From DAOPMC01 sp035392025 (GTDB lineage Bacteria > Bacillota_I > Bacilli_A > RF39 > UBA660), in assembly GCA_035392025.1 (NCBI GenBank), contig DAOPMC010000009.1, positions 1 to 36,728 of the forward strand: DNA of 36,728 nucleotides, given 5' to 3'. Position numbers and translations under genes: made by a program. Positions 18,903-26,614 of the stretch are shown piece by piece. Each line of letters opens with the position of its first letter. Position 1 is the first letter of the stretch. The notes beneath the pieces were generated by a model, which searched no databases, had not been told where the DNA came from, and saw only the letters and a program-made list of their open reading frames with translations.

Positions 18903-19664
18903 ATGTATAAATTAAAGATTTTAGGAAGTGTTTCGCCCTACTCTAAAGGATCTACTAATTGTCCTGGGTATTTATTATTTAATGATAGAAATAATATTCT
19001 TTTAGATTGTGGTAGCGGTATTACAAGATATATGAATTTTCCAAATGACTTAAATAATTTAAGTATTATCATATCTCATCTTCACAAAGATCATTTTAGT
19101 GATTTATTTTCTATTGGTTATGCTTATCAAGTATATAAAAAGCTAGGATATGTCAAAGAAAAGCCAATTTTATATCTCCCTACTATTAATAAAGATGAGG
19201 ATACCTACATAGACTATGTATATTTAAAAGAAGTTTTAAAAGATAAATTTAATATATTAGAATATAATGAAAAAAGCATACTTAAAATAGATGATTTAAG
19301 TATCAAATTTAGATTAAATATTCATTTTGTAAGAACTTACAGTATTTCTTTAGAAAGCCAGGATATGAAGGTTTCTTATACTTCTGATACCGGATATAGT
19401 AAAAAGGATGAATTAATTGGCTTTGTAAAAGATTCAGATTTATTAATTATTGAATCTTCATTTATAAAAGAACACAAAGCAATAAATGATGGTCACTTAT
19501 GTGCATGGGAAGCTGCTACAATCGCTAAAGAGGCAAACATAAAAAAATTATTACTAACTCACTTTTGGCCAGAAGAAGATAAATTTAACTATTTAAAAGA
19601 GGCAAAAGAAGTATTCAATAATAGTATGGTTTCAATAGAAGATGAAATAATAAATATACAATGA
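18903..19664 (+). CDS. MBL-fold metal-dependent hydrolase
   Basis: Metallo-beta-lactamase-fold protein of the RNase Z/YhfI-like group. Metal ligands appear in order: HLHKDH (about residues 60-65), the Asp in YTSDTGY, LIIESSF, and the C-terminal His of LLLTHFWPE. The N-terminal SVSPYSKGSTNCPGYLLF replaces the GTGxxxP loop typical of RNase Z, and no exosite arm is evident, so tRNA 3' processing is doubtful and a general phosphodiesterase or hydrolase is safer. ATG 18903 follows GGTGAT by 4 nt. It lies directly upstream of tRNA-Thr, possibly on the same transcript. Confidence 0.82.
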   Translation: MYKLKILGSVSPYSKGSTNCPGYLLFNDRNNILLDCGSGITRYMNFPNDLNNLSIIISHLHKDHFSDLFSIGYAYQVYKKLGYVKEKPILYLPTINKDEDTYIDYVYLKEVLKDKFNILEYNEKSILKIDDLSIKFRLNIHFVRTYSISLESQDMKVSYTSDTGYSKKDELIGFVKDSDLLIIESSFIKEHKAINDGHLCAWEAATIAKEANIKKLLLTHFWPEEDKFNYLKEAKEVFNNSMVSIEDEIINIQ

Positions 19665-19691
19665 TATAACTTTATGTTATTGTATTCTTGT

Positions 19692-19765
19692 GCCGATGTA
19701 GTTTAGTGGTAAAACAGATGCATGGTAAGCATCAGAGGACAGTTCAATTCTGTCTTTCGGCACCA
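19692..19765 (+). tRNA. tRNA-Thr (anticodon GGU), CCA encoded
   Basis: Acceptor GCCGATG/TTTCGGC (one T-T mismatch at pair 6-67), D-arm GTTT-AGTGGTA-AAAC, anticodon stem GATGC/GCATC with loop ATGGTAA (anticodon GGT), T-stem GACAG/CTGTC with loop TTCAATT, discriminator A, CCA. The short D-arm resembles Firmicute tRNA-Gly, and A at position 32 is unusual, but the 7-nt loop fixes the anticodon. Confidence 0.85.
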
Positions 19766-19775
19766 TAATGATAAG

Positions 19776-19820
19776 AAACTCGAACTTTTGATTTTATAAT
19801 TAATATTCGAGTTTTAATAT
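19776..19820 (+). terminator. Terminator of tRNA-Thr
   Basis: AAACTCGAA (19776-19784) pairs with TTCGAGTTT (19806-19814) and a T-rich tail follows. The 21-nt loop is large but the stem is perfect. Confidence 0.65.
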
Positions 19821-19832
19821 ACTTAAAAATAT

Positions 19833-19896
19833 GATATAATTTATGTAATAAATCACATACACTGTTGTAATTGCCAATAGTGTAGTGTGTTATTAC
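19833..19896 (+). promoter_or_regulatory. Promoter and 5'-terminal hairpin of the histidine phosphatase gene
   Basis: TGATATAAT (19832-19840) is an extended -10. The predicted start is near 19847, where a long imperfect hairpin begins: GTAATA (19845-19850) pairs with TATTAC (19891-19896) and ACACT (19859-19863) with AGTGT (19879-19883), with mostly paired bases between and a 15-nt loop. AAGGAG for the gene follows. Confidence 0.5.
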
Positions 19897-19921
19897 TTAA
19901 TTGTCATCAAGGAGAAAATAA

Positions 19922-20593
19922 ATGAAAATATTTTTAATTAGACATGGTGAATCCATGCAAAACACTAAGGAAAATTTTGATTTGAAAATTCCTGATCATC
20001 TTGTATGTTTAACAAGTAATGGCATTGAGCAAGCAAAGCAAACAGGTTTGCTTTTAAAAAATTATATTGAACAAAATAATATTGAAATTGATAATGCAAC
20101 TCTATGGGTTAGTCCATATGAGAGAACTAGACAAACCGCTAAGATAGTAAATCAACATTTACAAATTTCGGATATAAAGGAAGATATAACGCTAATAGAG
20201 CAAAGATATGGGTTGTTTAGTGATACTCCTATTGAAGAGTGTAAAAAAAAATATCCCGAACAATTTGAATTTTATGATAGATATTATCAAAATGATGGGA
20301 AGTTTTACGCAAAACTACCACAAGGTGAGAGTCCATATGATGTTGCAATTAGAGTAAAACTATTTATTGATACAATTTTTAGAGATTTGAATAATGGGAA
20401 AGAAAATATTTTTTTAGTTACACATGGCACTGTAATTAGGACTTTTGTTTTAGACTGGTTTCATTATTCGCCAGAATGGTTTAACGCAGAACCAAATATG
20501 GAAAATTGTTCTGTTAGACTAATAGAAAAGAAATTTGATACTAGCGAAGAACACTATATAAAAGGTGGCCCAATTAAAGTTCTAAAAAAATGA
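19922..20593 (+). CDS. Histidine phosphatase (phosphoglycerate mutase-like)
   Basis: Branch 1 histidine phosphatase. The phosphate-accepting His lies in FLIRHGES (about residue 8), the conserved Arg in SPYERTRQTA, the acid residue in the EQRYGLF region, and the second His in VTHGTVIRTF (about residue 179). It lacks the GpmA-specific FTGW and GALQGLNK segments, so it is a phosphatase rather than the mutase encoded at 65-754. Substrate unknown. AAGGAG precedes ATG. It heads a patch of accessory and decayed genes. Confidence 0.85.
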   Translation: MKIFLIRHGESMQNTKENFDLKIPDHLVCLTSNGIEQAKQTGLLLKNYIEQNNIEIDNATLWVSPYERTRQTAKIVNQHLQISDIKEDITLIEQRYGLFSDTPIEECKKKYPEQFEFYDRYYQNDGKFYAKLPQGESPYDVAIRVKLFIDTIFRDLNNGKENIFLVTHGTVIRTFVLDWFHYSPEWFNAEPNMENCSVRLIEKKFDTSEEHYIKGGPIKVLKK

Positions 20594-20610
20594 AAAGTTA
20601 TAGGACTTCC

Positions 20611-21043
20611 ATCCTAAGGGCACCAGAAATAATTTATAATAGAGCAAATAGTGAAAAAAAAATATATGGGATTAACAACATGGGAAAATGCACCTAATGG
20701 TAAAATATTAAAAACAGATGTAGTTATTGCTAAGAATTATTTATCTTTAAAAGAAGTAACTGCTTTAGATAAACTAGTTTCAATGTATTTGGATTTTGCA
20801 GAAAGACAAGCAGAACTTAATAATCTTTTATCTATGGAAGATTGGAAAGAAAAATTAGAAATATTCTTAAAAATAAACGAATATGGGATATTGAAAGGAA
20901 ATAGTAAAATAAAAAGAGAAATCGCTGATGAGCTTGCATCGACAGAATATGAAAAATGCAGGGTAAAACAAGATTTAGAATATTCATCAGATTTTGACAT
21001 ATTGGTTAATAAAATTAAAAATGGGGATAAAATTGATAAATAA
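20611..21043 (+). pseudogene. RhuM-family remnant, truncated and frameshifted
   Basis: The frame at 20651-21043 (GTG start, 130 aa) translates to KKYMGLTTWENAPNGK, VVIAKNYLSLKEVTALDKLV, SMYLDFAERQAE and EYEKCRVKQDLEYSSDFD, the C-terminal part of RhuM (virulence/toxin-like) proteins. Just upstream, in a different frame, ILRAPEIIYNRANSEK reads like the preceding RhuM segment. The two frames meet in a run of nine A (20654-20662), so a one-base slip there broke the gene. The N-terminal two-thirds of the family are missing and no ribosome site precedes the GTG. Confidence 0.65.
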
Positions 21044-21280
21044 TAAAACTATTATGAAAATGCAAAAAGAAGTTATTGATATTATTTATGACAAGCGTGG
21101 CAAATAAAGTTAGAAAAAGTTTATGGTAAAGACAATAACAGATTTACACGAAAATAAAGTTATTCAACTTTTATCATAAGGACGCCATTAGATATTAACT
21201 CGAATTGCTTCAAGTTATTCGTTTTTATTTATAAGTCTCAAATTTATATATATAATAATTGGCTAGGGGGTGAATTTATC
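21044..21280 (+). other. Non-coding stretch in the decayed patch, with one terminator-like hairpin
   Basis: No supportable gene. Short open pieces (a 17-codon frame from 21055 and fragments near 21105-21180) have no ribosome site and may be debris. At 21197-21226 AACTCGAA-TTGC-TTCAAGTT (one mismatch) followed by ATTCGTTTTT looks like a plus-strand terminator. Confidence 0.4.
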
Positions 21281-21940
21281 ATGAATATAGTACATTTAAC
21301 TACCAAAGAAGTAATATTCTTAATGTCTGATAAAGAAAAAATTATTGGACAAGGAGCATATGGAATAGTTGTGCCTTATGATGAAAAAAATCTTATTAAG
21401 ATTTACTATAAAAAAATATTTGATGGCTTCTACTATTTAAATGAAAAAAAACTGGCAGATGAAATTATAAGAAATCAAAGAATTATGGAAGATATGTTAA
21501 AAAGCTCGCGTGGCGTGGACTACGAAAACTTATCCAGAAGGAAACAAAAAAAATTGGAAATATTAGAGCGTATTGGTTTAGTAACTGGTAAAGCTTTTTG
21601 TGATGACTACTTGGTAGGTGTTTTGCTAAATTATTATTGTGAATATGCTGAAGTCAGTAATATTTACGGATAATTAAACCCAAGCGAAAGAAAGATAGCA
21701 TTAAGTAGAATGAAACAATACTTGGATTATTTAATATCTAGTAATATTTATCCCCAAGATGTAAAAGAGAATAATATATTACTTAGAAAAAGGGATTTAG
21801 ATGTTAAGTTTATTGACTTGGATGATGATGAGACAAGATATGAACAAAAAGAATATATAGAGAAATTTCCACACGTTTTAAGGACACCGCTTACACAATT
21901 TGATGATATGTGCAAGAGATTAACTAGGAGATGCTCATAA
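21281..21940 (+). pseudogene. Protein-kinase-like gene split by one in-frame TAA
   Basis: The first open part (21281-21673, 130 aa) has a glycine loop IIGQGAYGIVV (residues 21-31) and LIKIYYK, whose Lys at about 40 fits the ATP-binding position. A TAA at 21671-21673 stops it. The same frame then runs without another stop to 21940 and contains PQDVKENNIL, like a catalytic-loop DxKxxN motif, and VKFIDLDDD, like the metal-binding DFG region. Together they form one small kinase fold of about 219 residues. AGGGGGTGA precedes ATG 21281. ATG 21710 has no ribosome site, so independent translation of the C-lobe is unlikely. I judge it a recent pseudogene. Confidence 0.6.
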
Positions 21941-22059
21941 TAAATAAAATTGTACTATTTATTTTTATAAAACAAGAAGGCTTTTTTAGAAAGATATTGC
22001 ATGAAAAACGACGAAATTAAAAAATATTTCTTAGTTAGAAGGGGGAAATAAAAAATAAT

Positions 22060-22611
22060 ATGGAGAATATAAATTTAGAGAAGGAGTATTGTTATCTTTT
22101 AAATAGTATGTTAGAAAGTAGTGAACTTTTCGAATATTTAGAACAAATCCAAAAAAATATTGAAAAAGAGCTGCTTGGCATAGATAATCGACTATCAGAA
22201 CCGAGCCATCACTATAAAGCATCTAAAAAATATGCAATCATATGTGGTTTTGTTCTTTGTGCTAACGCAGTAGGAGTTGCCACAATTATAGATTATTTTG
22301 TAACAAGTGAATCCCCTTTACAAAAAACTTTTTTAGGCATTTTATATACTACCACTATAATGATACCCGCCTTAATGATACCTGTAATACATTATAAAGA
22401 TAAGGAGAAATTTGACAGATTTTTTGAATTAAGAAGAGAATATCTTTTAGATAATAAATATTTGTTAGAGTATGCTCAATGGCTCAATGATGTTAAAATG
22501 AATGGCGAAGATTTTTACAATTCTATTTGGAATGGTGGTTTAACCGATGATGAATGGAATAGATTTGAACTATTAGAAGAAAAATTTGTTTTGGCAAGAA
22601 AAAGAGATTAA
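22060..22611 (+). CDS. Unknown protein with two membrane helices
   Basis: A 183-aa product: acidic helical N-terminus (1-50), a basic patch HYKASKKY, a hairpin of two transmembrane helices (about 57-78 and 92-110), then a cytosolic acidic helical C-terminus of about 70 residues with several Trp. I do not recognise the family. GGGGG lies 15 nt before the ATG, so the start is somewhat uncertain. It ends the accessory patch and shares a terminator with the convergent ABC operon. Confidence 0.65.
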   Translation: MENINLEKEYCYLLNSMLESSELFEYLEQIQKNIEKELLGIDNRLSEPSHHYKASKKYAIICGFVLCANAVGVATIIDYFVTSESPLQKTFLGILYTTTIMIPALMIPVIHYKDKEKFDRFFELRREYLLDNKYLLEYAQWLNDVKMNGEDFYNSIWNGGLTDDEWNRFELLEEKFVLARKRD

Positions 22612-22626
22612 TTAAATCTCTTTCTT
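22596..22626. terminator. Bidirectional terminator
   Basis: AAGAAAAAGAGATT pairs with AATCTCTTTCTT around AATTA, with GTTTTATTTT after it on the plus strand and A/T-rich flanks on the minus. It lies between convergent genes. Confidence 0.7.
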
Positions 22627-22629
22627 GTT

Positions 22630-23298
22630 TTATTTTGCTTTTTTTAATTCATACACAATATCTACACCATCGGCGATATCCTTAGAATGAGTTACAATTA
22701 TTATGCATTTGTTTTCATCTTTAGCAAGGCTTTTAAATATATTTAATATTTCTTGTTCTGTTTCAGAATCTAGGTTTCCTGTTGGTTCATCTGCCAAAAT
22801 AATATCTGGATTATATGATAAACTTCTTGCAATTGCCACTCTTTGCTGTTCTCCGCCTGATAGTTTTAATATTCTTCTTTTTGCTGTTTGTTTATTTATG
22901 CCGACACTTTTTAAAAGCTCTAAAGCTTTTTCTTTTTTTTGCTTTTCACTTAGTTTTAATTTGCTAATATTCATTGACATGATGACATTTTCAATCGCAT
23001 TTAATGTAGGAAGTAAATTATAAGATTGAAATATAATTCCAACATTAGTATTACGATATTTATCTAAATCCATTTTGCTTAAGTCTTTATCTTTATAATA
23101 AATATGCCCTTCTCTACATCTCTCTAAGCCACTTATAAGTGATAATAGTGTTGTTTTTCCACTACCACTTTTGCCTTTTATTGCATAAGTTTTTCCTTTT
23201 TGAAATTCATACGATATATCTTCTAAAACATATTCATCTTTATCAGCATCAGCATATCTATAACTAACTTTATCTATTTTTAATACAACATCTTTCAT
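22630..23298 (-). CDS. ABC transporter ATP-binding subunit, MacB/LolD type
   Basis: Cytosolic ATPase paired with the FtsX-type permease encoded directly upstream (1-nt overlap). Motifs: Walker A GKSGSGKTT (about 41-49), Q-loop IFQSYNLLP, signature LSGGEQQRVAIARSL, Walker B IILADEPTGNLD, and the switch His in VTHSKDIA. The YNLLPTLNAIENV segment is typical of the MacB/LolD/BceA group. Such pairs export peptides or lipoproteins or give resistance to envelope-active peptides. Confidence 0.93.
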   Translation of the reverse strand: MKDVVLKIDKVSYRYADADKDEYVLEDISYEFQKGKTYAIKGKSGSGKTTLLSLISGLERCREGHIYYKDKDLSKMDLDKYRNTNVGIIFQSYNLLPTLNAIENVIMSMNISKLKLSEKQKKEKALELLKSVGINKQTAKRRILKLSGGEQQRVAIARSLSYNPDIILADEPTGNLDSETEQEILNIFKSLAKDENKCIIIVTHSKDIADGVDIVYELKKAK

Positions 23299-24902
23299 TA
23301 GCTTCTCTCCTTTAGTATCTTAAGTGGTGAAAAATTAGCAATACTTATCATGGCTGCTGAACTGCTTATTAGGGTTAAGAATACTCCTATTGCAAGTAAT
23401 TCAAGTAATACTTTCCAATCAACAACAGCATCCATACTATCAAACTCGCTTATTTCTGCTACTCCACCTATATTAGGATCAATATTATCTTCCTTTTCCT
23501 CATTATCTTCTTCAGTAGTTTCTGTATCCTCATCTGCTGACTTAGTTTCTTCTAAAGAACTAGGTTTAGTATTTCTATCCCCAAAATTATTCATAATATT
23601 AGTTTTTTGTTCTGCTAGCGAAGATATCTCATTTTCAAGTAACTTGTTAGCAACTTTAACGCTAGAAGCTGCACCAATTCCTGCACCAATAATAAGCCCA
23701 ATTATTGCCACTATTAAAAGTTCAAATACAAATTGTGATACAACAAGAGATTTTTTCATGCCTATTGTTCTTAGAACACCTATCTCATATTTTCTTTCTC
23801 TAATGTTAATCATATTGATTACAAATAATACTACCCCACCTATTGCCAGTGTTATAAGTAAGAAAGTAAGGGCAAATGTTGAAACATTTCTTACTGATTC
23901 TGTCTCACTATCAATATCATCTATATTACTTGTTACAGTATAGTTTTCACTTAATCCTTTTTCGGTAACCTCAGCACTAAATGCTTCGAAGTTATCTTTA
24001 TCTTTTAAAACATATTTTGGTGTTATATCTAGATTGATATCTTCATCATCTGTAAGTATTGTCTCTATAAAATTATTATTAGTAATAATTGTATTAACGC
24101 TAGATGAATACATACTCATTCCACTACTTTCAGTAGAATTATCTTCATAAATCCCTGTAATTACGAGTTTGTATGTTTTACTGCTATCATCTGGATTAAC
24201 AAGTGCTATAGTATCACCTAATTCTAATTCATTTAGCGTTGCTAATTCACTATTTATAACGCAAGAATTAGATGTAAAGTCATCATCTACATATCCTGAT
24301 GTAATAGTATAGTCTCCATTTATAAAGTTGCTCATACTAGCATAAGAACTATAACCTACGATACTAAACTCGCCATCTACTATATTAGAGTTGGTAATCT
24401 GTTCTTTTTTTGTTTTAGTTGTCGTTGTTGTACTAGATTCTCCACCAAATCCTGGTGGCATGTTTGGCCTACTTCCACTATATTGTTTCTTGGTAGTAGT
24501 TGTCTCAGTAGTTGTTTTTTCAATTTTATCAGTTGCCTCATCAATATTTGAAGAATCCATTCCAATAGTGTAAGTATAATAATATGATGATAAGTAATTA
24601 CTATCTCCATAAGTATTTATCTCATCTACAGTAAGGTTTTCTATTTCATTGAACTTTTCAATATTGTCTTCCCAACTATCATCTCCACTTTCAAAATTAG
24701 ATACAATACTTTGCCTATCTAAAGTAATAGTTGCCTCATAGTTGTTCTTATCTTCATAAGCTTTGACAATAGTTTGAGCTGAATTTCTAATTGCAAGTCC
24801 AGTTGTACAAGCTGCTGCTATAACTGTGATGATTATAGCGATTAAGATGTTTCTTGATTTGTTTCTCCATATTGAAACAAATGCATTTTTAAAAATATAC
24901 AT
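23298..24902 (-). CDS. ABC permease, FtsX/MacB type
   Basis: Membrane subunit of the exporter. One helix at about 15-35, then a large extracytoplasmic domain of roughly 290 residues (MacB-PCD-like, with a Thr/Lys-rich stretch and a Gly/Pro/Met insert GSRPNMPPGFGGES), then three helices (about 340-365, 385-415, 495-525). The FtsX core is seen in INIRERKYEIGVLRTIGM. An acidic 60-residue insert (about 430-490, many Glu/Asp/Thr) separates the last two helices and is unusual. AAGGAAG precedes ATG 24902. Substrate unknown. Confidence 0.88.
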   Translation of the reverse strand: MYIFKNAFVSIWRNKSRNILIAIIITVIAAACTTGLAIRNSAQTIVKAYEDKNNYEATITLDRQSIVSNFESGDDSWEDNIEKFNEIENLTVDEINTYGDSNYLSSYYYTYTIGMDSSNIDEATDKIEKTTTETTTTKKQYSGSRPNMPPGFGGESSTTTTTKTKKEQITNSNIVDGEFSIVGYSSYASMSNFINGDYTITSGYVDDDFTSNSCVINSELATLNELELGDTIALVNPDDSSKTYKLVITGIYEDNSTESSGMSMYSSSVNTIITNNNFIETILTDDEDINLDITPKYVLKDKDNFEAFSAEVTEKGLSENYTVTSNIDDIDSETESVRNVSTFALTFLLITLAIGGVVLFVINMINIRERKYEIGVLRTIGMKKSLVVSQFVFELLIVAIIGLIIGAGIGAASSVKVANKLLENEISSLAEQKTNIMNNFGDRNTKPSSLEETKSADEDTETTEEDNEEKEDNIDPNIGGVAEISEFDSMDAVVDWKVLLELLAIGVFLTLISSSAAMISIANFSPLKILKERS

Positions 24903-24963
24903 AATTTTCTTCCTTTCTACATCTAAATAATAGTTTTAAAATGTGAAGAGATTGTGTCCAGAA

Positions 24964-25056
24964 TAAAAAAAATGAGTAAAACTCATTTATAACTTTTTGG
25001 TACCAGTTAGATAGAAGTTGTTACCCCCTATCTCTTGATAAGTTATTATTATTATA
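24964..25056 (-). promoter_or_regulatory. Attenuator-like leader of the ABC exporter operon
   Basis: Minus strand order: TATAAT (25056-25051), a stem ATAACTT/AAGTTAT (25046-25040 with 24995-24989) that encloses a second stem AGATAG/CTATCT (25033-25028 with 25014-25009), then an intrinsic terminator AAATGAG-TTTTA-CTCATTT with eight T (24988-24964). The gene begins 60 nt further on. This is the layout of a riboswitch or attenuator, but the terminator may simply end transcription from the gene at 25084-25557. Confidence 0.5.
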
Positions 25057-25083
25057 CAACAATAAAATCATTTTGAAAATACA

Positions 25084-25557
25084 TTAATCTTTTTTATTCA
25101 AATTTATTCCTAATGATATCTTGTTCATATTGTAAATAATATCTATATTTGTATTATTTGCCATGCAAACAGCATCATAAATATCATCATAATCTTTTTC
25201 TGACAAAACTTTCTTTAATTCTAATTTTCTAATATGACCACTATAATCTAATATATTTTTATTAATGACATTTAACTGTTCATTTAAAAAACGCAATCTT
25301 ATTAATTGCACATTTTTAAGATTAGTAACAAGCAGTAATACTATTCCTGTGACTATACCAGTAAATATGTTACTAAATATAGAAGAATTAAAATTATTAT
25401 CCATATCATTATAATATTTGGACAATAATAACGATATAAAACACAATATCAACAACATCAATGCCACCCAAACATAACTGAAAGAAAATATGTTCTTTAT
25501 AAAATCCCTTGTTTTCCTAATAAATTGTTTTATAGAGTACTTTATACTTTTTATCAT
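25084..25557 (-). CDS. Unknown membrane protein with two helices
   Basis: A 157-aa product with a basic N-terminus, transmembrane helices at about 28-48 and 65-85, and a cytosolic helical C-terminus of about 70 residues. I do not recognise the family. AAGGGG lies before ATG 25557, with its own extended -10 promoter, so it is separate from the Mrp operon that ends just upstream at 25668. Confidence 0.6.
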   Translation of the reverse strand: MIKSIKYSIKQFIRKTRDFIKNIFSFSYVWVALMLLILCFISLLLSKYYNDMDNNFNSSIFSNIFTGIVTGIVLLLVTNLKNVQLIRLRFLNEQLNVINKNILDYSGHIRKLELKKVLSEKDYDDIYDAVCMANNTNIDIIYNMNKISLGINLNKKD

Positions 25558-25579
25558 AACTACTACCCCTTACATATCT

Positions 25580-25588
25580 ATTATACCA
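25580..25588 (-). promoter_or_regulatory. Extended -10 promoter for the gene at 25084-25557
   Basis: Minus strand TGGTATAAT, a perfect -10 with TGn extension, about 22 nt before the start codon. Confidence 0.55.
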
Positions 25589-25651
25589 TGTCCTAATTAT
25601 AATTAATTTAAATTTACTACTCCGATTATTGACTTAACGACTTATAACATC

Positions 25652-25680
25652 AAAAAAAGAAATTCATTTACGAAATTTCT
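25652..25680 (-). terminator. Terminator of the Mrp/NifX operon
   Basis: Minus strand AGAAATT-(8-9 nt)-AATTTCT followed by seven or more T. It overlaps the last codons of the final gene. Confidence 0.75.
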
Positions 25681-26138
25681 TCTTTCTTTTTTAATCTTTT
25701 ATAAACATCAAAATTTTTGTTATGTTGATTCATAATTGTGCTTTTCAAATCCTTTTTCATTGAAATTCCAAACCCACTAAAAGTCTTACCACCAATTATG
25801 GTATAAGGAACTCCACTTACTTCTTCACCTAATTCATCAGCTAACTCTATCATAAAATCTGCATTATCTTGATTATACCAAACTTCAAAGGCATAAATAT
25901 TACAATATTTTTTATATTCATCATATATGCTTTCTAAAAATTCCAGTTCCTCTTTGCAATGAGGACAGCCATCTCCCCAAAATAGATAAATATTAACTTT
26001 ATTTTCTTCAAAAACAATATCTTCTATTTTAAAATTACGATTTATTTCACTTTTATTATTAGAAGAATAGTCAATCATTACAATTATTAATACTACTATT
26101 AAAATTGCTATTAATAAAATAATTATTTTGTTTCTCAT
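25668..26138 (-). CDS. Membrane-tethered thioredoxin-like protein (CPHC)
   Basis: One N-terminal helix (about 4-23) exports a thioredoxin fold to the outer face. The active site is GDGCPHCKEEL with C58-P59-H60-C61. CPHC is the DsbA-type motif, which favours oxidising or isomerising activity over reduction. The cis-Pro loop is GVPYTIIGG. It is the last of ten genes on one strand and overlaps the gene before it by 4 nt (ATGA). Likely work: dithiol exchange with the other two thiol proteins of the operon. Confidence 0.8.
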   Translation of the reverse strand: MRNKIIILLIAILIVVLIIVMIDYSSNNKSEINRNFKIEDIVFEENKVNIYLFWGDGCPHCKEELEFLESIYDEYKKYCNIYAFEVWYNQDNADFMIELADELGEEVSGVPYTIIGGKTFSGFGISMKKDLKSTIMNQHNKNFDVYKRLKKKEEIS

Positions 26139-26614
26139 TCTAAATTATCTCTCAATAGAACATATTTTGTTAACCATTTTTTAAGATTTTCAACAGATTC
26201 GTAATAAACAGCATCCTTATCCGAATCAGCATCTAAATAAGCAATAATTTTTCCATTACGATAAATAACTACTGATGGGCAATATTTGACATAATCAGCT
26301 ATACTAGTATCTTTAATACTTGAAAATAAGATTTTGTAAAAACCCATTTTATAAGTATCTAAAAATTCTGTCACATAATTATTAAGATCATAAGAAGTAG
26401 AACAAAGTGGCTGATAAACAAAAACAACAAATGTTTTTTTATCTTTCTCTAAAGTTTTTAGTTTTTCACTATCGATTTCTATTAAAGAACTATTACCATA
26501 ATATTCATCATTTAAATAAAATTGTTGAGCTTGTTGAGATTTTGTTATTAATAGAAAAATAATTATTACTAACAATAATATAAAGGGAATTAAAATTAAT
26601 AATGCCTTTTTCAT
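26135..26614 (-). CDS. Membrane-tethered thioredoxin-like protein with single active Cys
   Basis: One N-terminal helix (about 3-24), then a thioredoxin-like domain. The active-site position reads YQPLCSTSYDL, i.e. CSTS, with only the first Cys kept. The cis-Pro loop is YCPSVVIYRNGKI, where another Cys precedes the Pro. A monothiol site could hold a mixed disulfide or persulfide. ATG 26614 shares one base with the upstream stop (TGATG), and AAGG lies before it. Family identification rests on fold pattern only. Confidence 0.65.
   Translation of the reverse strand: MKKALLILIPFILLLVIIIFLLITKSQQAQQFYLNDEYYGNSSLIEIDSEKLKTLEKDKKTFVVFVYQPLCSTSYDLNNYVTEFLDTYKMGFYKILFSSIKDTSIADYVKYCPSVVIYRNGKIIAYLDADSDKDAVYYESVENLKKWLTKYVLLRDNLE

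Noticed and set aside
22001..22051. Seventeen-codon frame before the gene at 22060
   Set aside because: No ribosome site, low complexity, and it ends just before the next gene. Too little to call a leader peptide.
24380..24610. Frame of 76 codons inside the ABC permease on the minus strand
   Set aside because: It overlaps the Thr/Ser-rich part of the permease in another frame; repetitive codons keep it open by chance.
25009..25046. SAM-I riboswitch before the ABC exporter
   Set aside because: Only CTTATCAAGAG resembles the aptamer. The GGAGGGA, GAAACC and GGCAACC segments and the matching 3' strand are absent.
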